From assembly GCA_034508935.3 (NCBI GenBank), contig CM067444.1:26003436-26067435 (forward strand): 64,000 nucleotides of DNA. The letters run 5' to 3'. The stretch is from Berghia stephanieae (Eukaryota; Mollusca; Gastropoda; Nudibranchia; Aeolidiidae). Shown in pieces: positions 53,798-64,000 of the stretch. Under the pieces are notes generated by a model. It did not search any database. It saw nothing but the letters and a program-made list of their open reading frames with translations, and was not told the DNA's origin. The translations under genes were made by a program, and so were the position numbers. Each line of letters starts with the position of its first letter. The first letter of the stretch is position 1.

Positions 53798-54682
53798 ACT
53801 TTTAAATAGAAGCAACCATTAATATGAATGATTAAGTTGTTGCTCAAAAACGATCAGTCTGCTCTATCACTCTGGTGCAACACAAAATCCTAATTTATTA
53901 TGACAATCCTGGAAGTACTTTCACGACTTTATGTCCTTGCACATGCGCTGTTCCAATTTAGTTTCCGAAACACTTCCTTTTCGCTCAGGGTTGCCAGTTT
54001 GGCATTTTAAATGCCAGATTCCAAAAATCTGGCATTTTTGAAAACCGTTTGGCATTAGAAAAAATCATTTGGCATTTGGCATTTTCATTTGGCATTTTCT
54101 TTTCTTGTATATTATACTTCAAATGACACCTTTTCTTAATTATTTCTAAACGCGTAAAAACAAATCTCTTCACATCGCAAAACTTTGCTATTAAAACTGT
54201 GATGGATATTGTTTCTAATTTTTTTCTCTATAACTTCTTTGGACTCTGCACTTGAACCAGATTCAACAAAAAACATCATAAGAAACACGAAACAGTAAGT
54301 TTTCTTAATTGTCAATAATTATTTAACTGTTTACGTATTTACCTTTCATGTTAATGTATTTCTTTTTCATTCTTAAAATCCAACCGTGGTGTAGTGGTTT
54401 AGCACTTCACTTAGTAGTCAGTAGGTAAAAAATTACCCCAACAGGAAATTTAGTATAATTAAAAAAAAAAAAAAGAAAAAGAAAAGAAAACACGCAAGCC
54501 ACCAGGATATGATAGTAAATTGTCTATCAAAAGTGAGTAGTTTTCTTAGTGGGGGTGGGAGTCAACAGACTTTGGCATTTTTTGGAGTGTTTTGGCATTT
54601 TTTGAGTCTTCCCCTGGCATTTTGTTGAAAAATAATCTGGCAACCCTGTTTTCGCTTGCCTTCTGGGATATTGACAACAAAC
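53798..54682. promoter_or_regulatory. Shared macoilin/CCT8 head-to-head promoter interval
   Basis: The two start codons are 885 bp apart and point away from each other. Of this, 663 bp is an inserted element plus an 8-bp target duplication, leaving about 188 bp beside macoilin and 26 bp beside CCT8 (after the second target copy). No TATA box was seen. A bidirectional promoter is inferred from layout only. Confidence 0.6.
53986..54648. mobile_element. hAT-like non-autonomous element, 663 bp, 8-bp TSD
   Basis: Ends CAGGGTTGCCAG and CTGGCAACCCTG are exact complements. The direct repeat TTTTCGCT flanks them at 53978-53985 and 54649-54656. CAGGG ends with an 8-bp duplication are the hAT signature. 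Subterminal zones repeat TTTGGCATTTT many times, at 53999-54095 and 54571-54625. The middle contains GTGGTGTAGTGGTTTAGCAC at about 54393, a tRNA A-box-like stretch, and a long A-run. No transposase frame. Confidence 0.88.
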
Positions 54683-54742
54683 ATGGCGCTGCACGTTCCA
54701 CGAGCACCGGGCTATGCCCAAATGATGAAAGAAGGAGCTAAG
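54683..54742 (+). CDS. CCT8: CCT8 exon 1
   Basis: ATG at 54683 opens MALHVPRAPGYAQMMKEGAK, exactly 20 codons, and is followed by GTAGTA. The match to animal CCT8 N termini fixes the start. Confidence 0.95.
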
Positions 54743-54912
54743 GTAGTACTATAAATTAAAATATCTTTTATGGTGTTACAGATTTAATTCATCGTGAACT
54801 TTAGAAAACTTCTCAGGCAATGTGTGTCAACTCATGAAACAGAAAAATAGACGTTCGTCACTGCCTAACTACCAAATAACAATAACGGTTATTGGCCATT
54901 TGCTGGAACATT

Positions 54913-54945
<33 letters not shown>

Positions 54946-57900
54946 ATTACTGATTACTTTTATTCCACTCAAGTAAGTTCAAGTACACCGGTATTTTTTT
55001 TTTTTTTTAAAGTCTTTATATATTATTGCTGGCATGCGACTTTATCTCATCTTTAATCCTGTCTAAATGGTATTACAAATTACAGTACTGATGAAGTTGA
55101 AGGCACACTTTTCTTTGACTTGGGCATTGGGAGGGAGGCTTTCCGAAAGCTCCTACGCCACGCCTACATCTAGGCAGTTTAGTGAGCAGCAGCAGTGGCA
55201 GTCAAATTTTGACCCAACTCGCCCATAGGAAAGTTGTGACTGGAAATTGCCGTTCGCGTTTTGGGGGGTTCAATTAAAGATGCATAACTTCGTTATAAAG
55301 TGAGGAATATCGCAGATATTTTGGTATCATTATTTTCGTCTTTCAATTTCCTTTTAAATGGTGCCAACTATGGAAAAATCCATTAATAATTCCAGAAGTT
55401 ATATGAAGTTAAAATTTGGCAATTTTCAAATGCATTTATTTTTTTATTTACCGCGTGTGTTTTTAAAATTTAAACGCTTGTTTTTAGAATAACATCTAGA
55501 GAGGTGGGCCTTTGGCCTACCAACCTCCGCTGCACGTCCAACTCGCCTTGAGCATGCATTCACGTAAAATATAAAGATTTTTTTTAAAAACCTACCTCTG
55601 TTTCAAAAACTAGCATCTTTCAACTTTCTAAGAAACATTTTGATTTTTCAGAACTTTAGTTCGTTAAAAAAATACCGGCCAATCTGACCCGTTGAGTCGA
55701 ATGAAAACGAAATTTTGTTGTTTACACGGTTCAAAGGAAATGCCGTAAATAAGCTTTCATGGACTTCCTGTGTTGTTTTTATAGTGTCACGTGACCGTTT
55801 TGAGAAATTTGTCGTCTGCTACAAATAATTAGACCGGTAGGGGGTAGATATTTTCGTTGGAGCAGAGAAAAAGTGAGTATTATTTCTTGGACTTGTAGAG
55901 AGGCCTAGGGTCCACCAGCAGACCAGTTGATTGAATGAAAGAGAAAAAGGCCTTTTTTATCCACCGCCGCCGCCACCACCTTGAAAGAGTGGAGGGGGGG
56001 GGTGCATGCCGACGAGAGGGAGACGTGTCGATTGGTGACCTTGGTGACGTAAGAGCATCTCAAGGATGCTGGCAGTTGCAGTTGCAGGTGTTCTTAACCC
56101 CTTAACACCGAAGCTAATTTTTTGCCTTTAGATAGTAGTTTGCTTTTATCTTTATTATTGTTAACGGGGAATACAGCGTTTCCACCAAGAGAGTAGTCAG
56201 ACTATCGCAACTCGGACTTCAATTGTCTATAATAGTTTTGCCGTTACTTGTTTTTTGATGATAGAAGATTTGGTGTTAGGTCAAAGATCGAATTTCGCCG
56301 CTAAAAGGTTGCATTGCTACTGGGTTTGCTCTCCCCCACCCCCCACCCACTTTTTTTTTTCTTCTTTTTTTTTTTCACCTTAATATTGTTGATTGCTGCT
56401 ATTTCCTTTTTTATGATTAGCAAGTGCCGTAGGAGTCTCACAGGATGCAGGAGTACTGCAATTAACCCTTTGCCAGTGACACAGATTTTTTTGTTTTTCA
56501 AATAATAGTCTTCATTTATATTATTTTTTAACGCAGAAAAAAAAACGTTTCCACCATAAGAGCAGTAAGAATATTGATAAAAAGCGCTTTGAGCACGTTG
56601 GGTGGATATTGCTCTATATAAAAGCTCAATTTTTTAAATTGTAATTTGTTTTTTGTCTTTTGATGAAAACGGTAAGATTTTATTTTTGGTCCAAGGATTG
56701 ATATTCGCCTTTAAAAGGTTAAGTTGTTTTGTTTTTTCAGTTTTTTTGTTTTGTTTTTCAAATGCGGATACGTTGCTTCTTCCTTTTTTTCCTCAACTGG
56801 CAAGCTATCGCTGTACTTACCCGCATGGCTTGCACACACAAAAGGATACATCTAGGTCACAATACCTTACATCGAGGTCACAAAATCAGACAACTAGGTC
56901 ACACATCAAGACATCTCTGTTTCGTTTGTTCCAAGATAGCAAAACAAACCAGACGTCTTGGAGTTCGAAAGAGCTTTCCATAAAATATTTGGTATTTGCA
57001 AGACCCCCAGAAACCAATTCCCTATACAGCTCTTGTGCACGGTTACTTATGACCTTGATTTCTTTCGTACCCACCCCCAGAATCCCACTTATTGTGTGTT
57101 ATAGGCAGAACATAATAAATAGCTGGGCTGCCACATACGTGACTAAATTGGCCAAAGAGAGAATCTATACTTTGGCATTAGACACCCATTACCTGATGTC
57201 TTGGTTTTTAATCCTAGCCTAGTGAGAGAGAGAAAATAAAACAATCATACATGTATCTGCAAACAGCAGAACGTTTTCATTTTACATTGAGATGGGAAGG
57301 GGGAGGGATAACACTATGACAAGAGAGAGAGAGAGAGAGAGGTGGGCGGGGGGATAGTAAGGGGGAATGGGAAAAGATGAAAGAAACAATGGGTTGCCTG
57401 ATGACGTAGATCAAAGGATTGTTACAGCGGTGATCACGGTGCGTACTTCGTGATATTTTAACCTTTTACAGTGACACTGATTTTTTTTCTCCAGATTGCT
57501 TATGCAGAATAAATCGTTTCCACCAAGAGAACAGTAGTAAGAGTATATTTCGACTCAGGCTTCAATTAAACTATAAATCGCAAAGCTTGTCTTTTAATGA
57601 TAACATTAAGACTAAGATCTGGAGTTTGGGGAGTGTAAGATGGAATCTCGCCATTAATGGTTAAAATTGTTTTGATTAAAAAAAAAAAATCACACACACA
57701 CACACACACGAGCAGAATGTTGCAACGGTAAACCGGTTTACGTGTACATAGATCCTGAGGCTAGATGCCCCGTTACCGTGTACGTAGGCACTCCCAAAAA
57801 AAAAAAGGAAGAAAGAAAGAGACACACACACACATACTCACACACACACACACACAGTCTCGCATCCTCTACGAACTAATTTTGCGCACCAATTTTTACT

Positions 57901-60900
57901 GCACTTATGCACCAAATTGCATACCTATCTAGGGACACTTTTTTCCGTATCTTTTCTCAATAAACTTTTTAAAAAACCTTTGTTTTGCGCGGCAGGCGGC
58001 TGGCACTAGGGGGCACCAACCATTGAACAGACGAAAAACACACACGATTTAGCGAGGAATGAATCATGAAAATATTTAGGATATAATTTCAAACACAACT
58101 TTTGATATTCATCAAGGATTGTCTAGTACCGAATGTATTTTGATAGAAAACAAATGTATCTTCAAATCTAAACTGCTTTTGACGGTAAGCGGTAAGTTTT
58201 TTATTTATTTTTCTGTCCAAACGAATGATTTGTCCTGGTATAGAAGCTAAGTATTGGTAACACCGGCGCAGCTCTCTAAACTTTATTCATGCCAAATTTC
58301 AGGGCTCTATATCGATGCGCAGACACCTTTTAACTCTGCGCTGAAATGCCTTGTTTACATTATCTTCTCACTCATCATGGCTGCCGGGCGATATCGATAT
58401 TCATATCGATATTTTAAATTTAGTTATGTATTATGTTAAATTTAGTCCATAATATTTTCAGCACTATTATAATATAAAATTTTTTATTTTGAATACATAC
58501 TTTCCAACTTTATTTATAGGCATTTTATAGTTTTTGTTTTAAAAGTTCGTATATTTCTTCTCTTTGTTATCGATATTTTAAAAATACCAATTGCTTTAAT
58601 TTTTTTTATTTTACTTTGCCATCAAGTCATCAAGTTTCTTTCCCATATGTTTAGATATGTTTATCATTTCTCTCCATATTTTAAAGGCCTTAGCCTTAAT
58701 AATTATTATGGTAAGAAGTTCTATTAGTTTTGACACCCCCATACATTGAGAGAGAAGGGGGGGGGGGAATAAAATTATATTAATTGCCAGTTCAAATGAT
58801 GTAATAGCAATAAACCCAAAGTGGTTCAGCATAATTTTTTAAAATGTTAAAAGCCAGAACTTTCCTTCTAATTATAATAGGGAATCTGTTTCAATTTATT
58901 TGAACTTTTTCAATCTACCATTTTATTTATATGCAATTAAATTGCCATAGGTAAAAATAAACTCATTATGTCATTACACAACATGTTTATATCTTTTCAT
59001 TTAAATACTCTCAAACCCTTTTTTATTCTCTATGCACTAATTAAAAGAGGGTAATTATTTGCAATTGTTTCAGTGAGTTATTGGGGATAAATACAAAAGT
59101 GATAGAGCAAATTCTTTCTTACGTCTAGCCGAGTTTTTGATTATGTAACATATGCGTCATATTATGTAATAATGTGTTAATTTGAAATGTTTATCTTCCT
59201 CTTTATTAATGTAAATGCATTGTCCTCGATGAGACGGACATTTTGGTATACAATATATGATAAGAACTCCATATTGACTGTTTTAACCCCCCCCAACCCC
59301 CAAAACCTAGAACTTTAAATTTTAAAAAAGTTTTCCCCGGACTTCAATTGTCTATAATAGTTTTGCCGTTACTTGTTTTTTGATGATAGAAGATTTGGTG
59401 TTAGGTCAAAGATCGAATTTCGCCGCTAAAAGGTTGCATTGCTACTGGGTTTGCTCTCCCCCACCCCCCACCCACTTTTTTTTTCTTCTTTTTTTTTTTC
59501 ACCTTAATATTGTTGATTGCTGCTATTTCCTTTTTTATGATTAGCAAGTGCCGTAGGAGTCTCACAGGATGCAGGAGTACTGCAATTAACCCTTTGCCAG
59601 TGACACAGATTTTTTTGTTTTTCAAATAATAGTCTTCATTTATATTATTTTTTAACGCAGAAAAAAAAACGTTTCCACCATAAGAGCAGTAAGAATATTG
59701 ATAAAAAGCGCTTTGAGCACGTTGGGTGGATATTGCTCTATATAAAAGCTCAATTTTTTAAATTGTAATTTGTTTTTTGTCTTTTGATGAAAACGGTAAG
59801 ATTTTATTTTTGGTCCAAGGATTGATATTCGCCTTTAAAAGGTTAAGTTGTTTTGTTTTTTCAGTTTTTTTGTTTTGTTTTTCAAATGCGGATACGTTGC
59901 TTCTTCCTTTTTTTCCTCAACTGGCAAGCTATCGCTGTACTTACCCGCATGGCTTGCACACACAAAAGGATACATCTAGGTCACAATACCTTACATCGAG
60001 GTCACAAAATCAGACAACTAGGTCACACATCAAGACATCTCTGTTTCGTTTGTTCCAAGATAGCAAAACAAACCAGACGTCTTGGAGTTCGAAAGAGCTT
60101 TCCATAAAATATTTGGTATTTGCAAGACCCCCAGAAACCAATTCCCTATACAGCTCTTGTGCACGGTTACTTATGACCTTGATTTCTTTCGTACCCACCC
60201 CCAGAATCCCACTTATTGTGTGTTATAGGCAGAACATAATAAATAGCTGGGCTGCCACATACGTGACTAAATTGGCCAAAGAGAGAATCTATACTTTGGC
60301 ATTAGACACCCATTACCTGATGTCTTGGTTTTTAATCCTAGCCTAGTGAGAGAGAGAAAATAAAACAATCATACATGTATCTGCAAACAGCAGAACGTTT
60401 TCATTTTACATTGAGATGGGAAGGGGGAGGGATAACACTATGACAAGAGAGAGAGAGAGAGAGAGGTGGGCGGGGGGATAGTAAGGGGGAATGGGAAAAG
60501 ATGAAAGAAACAATGGGTTGCCTGATGACGTAGATCAAAGGATTGTTACAGCGGTGATCACGGTGCGTACTTCGTGATATTTTAACCTTTTACAGTGACA
60601 CTGATTTTTTTTCTCCAGATTGCTTATGCAGAATAAATCGTTTCCACCAAGAGAACAGTAGTAAGAGTATATTTCGACTCAGGCTTCAATTAAACTATAA
60701 ATCGCAAAGCTTGTCTTTTAATGATAACATTAAGACTAAGATCTGGAGTTTGGGGAGTGTAAGATGGAATCTCGCCATTAATGGTTAAAATTGTTTTGAT
60801 TAAAAAAAAAAAATCACACACACACACACACACGAGCAGAATGTTGCAACGGTAAACCGGTTTACGTGTACATAGATCCTGAGGCTAGATGCCCCGTTAC

Positions 60901-63430
60901 CGTGTACGTAGGCACTCCCAAAAAAAAAAAGGAAGAAAGAAAGAGACACACACACACATACTCACACACACACACACACAGTCTCGCATCCTCTACGAAC
61001 TAATTTTGCGCACCAATTTTTACTGCACTTATGCACCAAATTGCATACCTATCTAGGGACACTTTTTTCCGTATCTTTTCTCAATAAACTTTTTAAAAAA
61101 CCTTTGTTTTGCGCGGCAGGCGGCTGGCACTAGGGGGCACCAACCATTGAACAGACGAAAAACACACACGATTTAGCGAGGAATGAATCATGAAAATATT
61201 TAGGATATAATTTCAAACACAACTTTTGATATTCATCAAGGATTGTCTAGTACCGAATGTATTTTGATAGAAAACAAATGTATCTTCAAATCTAAACTGC
61301 TTTTGACGGTAAGCGGTAAGTTTTTTATTTATTTTTCTGTCCAAACGAATGATTTGTCCTGGTATAGAAGCTAAGTATTGGTAACACCGGCGCAGCTCTC
61401 TAAACTTTATTCATGCCAAATTTCAGGGCTCTATATCGATGCGCAGACACCTTTTAACTCTGCGCTGAAATGCCTTGTTTACATTATCTTCTCACTCATC
61501 ATGGCTGCCGGGCGATATCGATATTCATATCGATATTTTAAATTTAGTTATGTATTATGTTAAATTTAGTCCATAATATTTTCAGCACTATTATAATATA
61601 AAATTTTTTATTTTGAATACATACTTTCCAACTTTATTTATAGGCATTTTATAGTTTTTGTTTTAAAAGTTCGTATATTTCTTCTCTTTGTTATCGATAT
61701 TTTAAAAATACCAATTGCTTTAATTTTTTTTATTTTACTTTGCCATCAAGTCATCAAGTTTCTTTCCCATATGTTTAGATATGTTTATCATTTCTCTCCA
61801 TATTTTAAAGGCCTTAGCCTTAATAATTATTATGGTAAGAAGTTCTATTAGTTTTGACACCCCCATACATTGAGAGAGAAGGGGGGGGGGGAATAAAATT
61901 ATATTAATTGCCAGTTCAAATGATGTAATAGCAATAAACCCAAAGTGGTTCAGCATAATTTTTTAAAATGTTAAAAGCCAGAACTTTCCTTCTAATTATA
62001 ATAGGGAATCTGTTTCAATTTATTTGAACTTTTTCAATCTACCATTTTATTTATATGCAATTAAATTGCCATAGGTAAAAATAAACTCATTATGTCATTA
62101 CACAACATGTTTATATCTTTTCATTTAAATACTCTCAAACCCTTTTTTATTCTCTATGCACTAATTAAAAGAGGGTAATTATTTGCAATTGTTTCAGTGA
62201 GTTATTGGGGATAAATACAAAAGTGATAGAGCAAATTCTTTCTTACGTCTAGCCGAGTTTTTGATTATGTAACATATGCGTCATATTATGTAATAATGTG
62301 TTAATTTGAAATGTTTATCTTCCTCTTTATTAATGTAAATGCATTGTCCTCGATGAGACGGACATTTTGGTATACAATATATGATAAGAACTCCATATTG
62401 ACTGTTTTAACCATTTTTTATTAACATCACACGTTTTCGGTCACAACTTTGCAATGCTAATTTTGGGGTAAAAATCCGTCTGAAATTTCAGACTTTGAAC
62501 TGCTGTAACTACATTTCTTATCAAGATAGAAACAAAATTCAAACTGTTTTGTAATCTGTGTTGCCAGCTCTTTCATATGATATTGGTTTCAAGTATGTGA
62601 GGTACATTTAGAATTTCTATTAAACTCCCTACTACATCCCCAGTATTCTTGTTTTTTTTTTTTATAATGTTCTAAGTGGGGGGTTTTGGGAGGGGGGAAA
62701 CTTTTTTTTACTTTTAAAAAGTCTCCCCCCCTCCCAAGCCCCCAACTAGAACATTATTTTAAAAAAGTTTTCCCCTACTAGAGCAAGAAGACTGGAGATG
62801 TAGGAGCTTTCAGGTACTCCCTGTACTGTTGTACTGTGTAATAGTGTAATGCCATTCCAATCAAGATGACTGCACTGCATGCACGACTTTTCATAATTAT
62901 ATGATTATTATGTCCTTTTTATTTACATTTACAGCATTACAGTGGCTTAGAGGAGGCAGTGTATAGGAATATTGATGCCTGCAAACAACTTTCTAAAACC
63001 ACCATATCAGCATATGGCCCCCATGGTAAGTTAGAAGCACAGCACTCATTCGTAATTTATTTTTTTTTAATTTGGAGAAACATTTTACAGAAACAATACT
63101 ATTTTAATTCACTTACTTATATCTTACCTCTATTTTCACAAGCCTTATATCTTTTTACACATATTAGGAGTAGCCTTAATCTTGCTATTTCCCATTTCTC
63201 TGTTCCTTATTCTTCCAGGGCAGAACAAAATGGTCATCAACCACTTGGAGAAACTGTTTGTGACAAACGATGCAGCCACCATTCTCAGGGAATTGGAAGT
63301 TGAGCACCCAGCTGCCAAAATCCTGGTGCTAGCTTCTCAACAGCAGGAACAGGAATGTGGTGATGGGACCAATTTTGTGTTGGGTTTTGCTGGCTCTTTG
63401 CTAGAAAATGCTGAGGAATTACTCAGAATG
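54683..63430 (+). CDS. CCT8: CCT8, T-complex protein 1 subunit theta, first three exons (runs off window)
   Basis: CCT8 is one of eight subunits of the cytosolic chaperonin TRiC/CCT, which folds actin, tubulin and other proteins with ATP. Exons 54683-54742, 62935-63025 and 63219-63430 encode the first 121 of roughly 550 residues: MALHVPRAPGYAQMMKEGAK, then HYSGLEEAVYRNIDACKQLS and AYGPHG, then NKMVINHLEKLFVTNDAATI and GDGTNFVL. VTNDAATILREL and GDGT are equatorial-domain ATP-site motifs of group II chaperonins. Phases agree at both junctions and no break was seen. Intron 1 is 8.2 kb and contains the large tandem duplication. The window's final bases read TTTTAG, so exon 4 may begin just past the edge. 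Confidence 0.96.
54743..56092. other. CCT8 intron 1, left part
   Basis: Holds a short CT run at 54914-54939 and otherwise unique-looking sequence. TCACGTGACC at about 55788 is an E-box palindrome, noted without functional support. Confidence 0.45.
56093..56310. mobile_element. MITE-6 copy crossing the duplication breakpoint
   Basis: TTAACCCCTTAACACCG at the left, GTTTCCACCAAGAGAGTAGT inside, and CGCCGCTAAAAGGTT at the right. The tandem duplication begins inside it at 56213, so its right half recurs at 59338. Confidence 0.65.
56462..56722. mobile_element. MITE-6 copy holding a SINE-1 tail
   Basis: TTAACCCTTTGCCAGTGACA to CGCCTTTAAAAGGTTAA, with SINE-1 tail sequence (AAAGCGCTTTGAGCACG, TGCTCTATATAAAAGCTC) at 56580-56634. 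Its duplicate lies 3124 bp downstream. Confidence 0.72.
57458..57664. mobile_element. MITE-6 copy, cleanest
   Basis: TTAACCTTTTACAGTGACAC to CTCGCCATTAATGGTTAA, 207 bp, with CGTTTCCACCAAGAGAACAG inside. Short imperfect inverted ends with TTAA at each edge. Its duplicate lies at about 60582-60788. Confidence 0.75.
59289..59337. other. 49-bp junction between the tandem copies
   Basis: Reads CCCCCCAACCCCCAAAACC, TAGAACTTTAAATTTT, AAAAAAGTTTTCCCC. It resembles 62730-62778 (CCCCCAACTAGAACATTATT, TTAAAAAAGTTTTCCCC), part of the foldback-like sequence beyond copy 2, but with several differences. Confidence 0.75.
59338..62412. repeat. 3.1-kb tandem duplication, copy 2
   Basis: Same unit as 56213-59288 with one T fewer. 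It continues at its right end into unique intron (ATTTTTTATTAACATCAC). Confidence 0.95.
62413..62663. other. CCT8 intron 1, right part
   Basis: Unique-looking intron; contains CTGAAATTTCAG, a short palindrome near 62480. No gene seen. Confidence 0.45.
62664..62757. mobile_element. Short foldback element (FB-1 related)
   Basis: ATAATGTTCTAAGTGGGGG and TTTTGGGAGGGGGGAAAC mirror GTCTCCCCCCCTCCC and CCCCCAACTAGAACATTAT around a short loop. It shares its G-rich core with the element at 10959-11189. Confidence 0.7.
62935..63025 (+). CDS. CCT8: CCT8 exon 2
   Basis: After TTTACAG it encodes HYSGLEEAVYRNIDACKQLS then KTTISAYGPH and one base of Gly; donor GTAAGT. Confidence 0.96.
63219..63430 (+). 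CDS. CCT8: CCT8 exon 3
   Basis: Encodes QNKMVINHLEKLFVTNDAAT, ILRELEVEHPAAKILVLASQ, EQECGDGTNFVLGFAGSLL and ENAEELLRM; acceptor TTCCAG, donor GTAATT. Confidence 0.97.
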
Positions 63431-64000
63431 GTAATTTGTTTTAATTTTTGTTCAGACATGTTAAATCTAATTTTATTAATTAAAAAAGAAGGGGGTGGGG
63501 TAAGTCTGTTTATCAGCTGACTACTTTGGTTTGTTTCCCTTCCCTGACATTGATATTATCATACAGTATTATTTATAGTACACTTTATAGTTTTTGTGAG
63601 TTTGAATCATATATTTGGATTCATGATTCAATTTATAGAACCTGATAAGTAAGTGATAATAATTTTAAGTTTATATCATTGTTATCAAAAGAAAATTTCA
63701 AACTTTGACATTTGCATACTGATATCCAGGGGAGGTAATCATTTTCTTTTAGTTAGGGTCAAAAGCAAATTGCTCAAATCATTATTATTACATTTATTTT
63801 TTTGAATGGTTGAAACAATATAGCAAAACAGCTTGCTTTTAGATGATTGGTATTATTTGAAACTATTTTGCATCAAGGAAAAGTGTTTAGAATTATAATT
63901 ATCATCTTAATGTTATTTTATTGAAGAGGTCTTATAAAACTGTCTTGACCATAGGATAGAAATAGACGCAATCTGCAATATTTAAAAAAATATATTTTAG
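63431..64000. other. CCT8 intron 3 to window edge
   Basis: AT-rich intron. The last bases form a T-rich tract ending AG, a plausible but unprovable splice acceptor. Confidence 0.45.

Larger units (their letters stand above)
56213..59288. repeat. 3.1-kb tandem duplication, copy 1
   Basis: From CGGACTTCAATTGTC to GACTGTTTTAACC. Comparison with copy 2 shows a constant offset of 3125, falling to 3124 after one T is lost from a T-run near 56350. No other difference was noticed. The unit contains MITE-6 copies and CA and GA microsatellites. A 189-codon open frame at 56653-57222 lacks an ATG and resembles no known protein. Confidence 0.95.

Noticed and set aside
53606-53809. Plus-strand open frame near the macoilin start
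   Set aside because: It is the antisense shadow of macoilin exon 1.
56213-62412. 3.1-kb direct repeats considered as terminal repeats of a retroelement
   Set aside because: Only 49 bp lie between them, there is no internal region or coding sequence, and the ends lack TG...CA. A tandem duplication explains them.

Overview
This is metazoan genomic DNA: AT-rich, full of microsatellites and short mobile elements, and carrying three intron-split animal genes with GT-AG junctions. The repeat content (tRNA-headed SINEs, a short retroelement family whose 3' end reads GCGCCGTAAAAC plus a CAAA-type tail, many MITEs) looks lophotrochozoan, probably molluscan. That assignment is inference. No bacterial, organellar or viral segment was recognised.

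Layout. Positions 1-9583 hold no recognisable exon: microsatellites, MITEs and SINEs fill it. From 9584 to 18540 on the + strand lie eleven exons for the C-terminal two thirds or so of an anoctamin (TMEM16) with all six calcium-ligand positions; two exons each carry a one-base frame break, and the N-terminal exons were not found. From 18541 to about 39100 there is a 3' UTR and then a repeat-dominated intergenic stretch: nested SINEs, a head-to-tail cluster of one short retroelement, an inverted satellite at 31.5-33.1 kb, several MITEs and one LINE 3' fragment. From 53797 down to 39112 on the - strand lies a complete 12-exon macoilin gene (predicted 691 aa), with more SINEs and a LINE fragment in its introns. 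Starting at 54683 on the + strand are the first three exons of CCT8 (chaperonin subunit theta); the gene runs off the right edge.

Macoilin and CCT8 are head to head with 885 bp between their ATGs. A 663-bp element with hAT-like ends and a perfect 8-bp target duplication (53986-54648) occupies most of that gap; removing it leaves an ancestral gap of about 214 bp. CCT8 intron 1 contains a near-identical 3.1-kb tandem duplication (56213-59288 and 59338-62412) separated by a 49-bp junction that resembles a nearby foldback element. These two structures, the frame-broken anoctamin, and a pair of ~332-bp retroposed repeats with 13-bp target duplications are the most notable observations. Family labels such as SINE-1 or MITE-2 are local names for this window, not database names.
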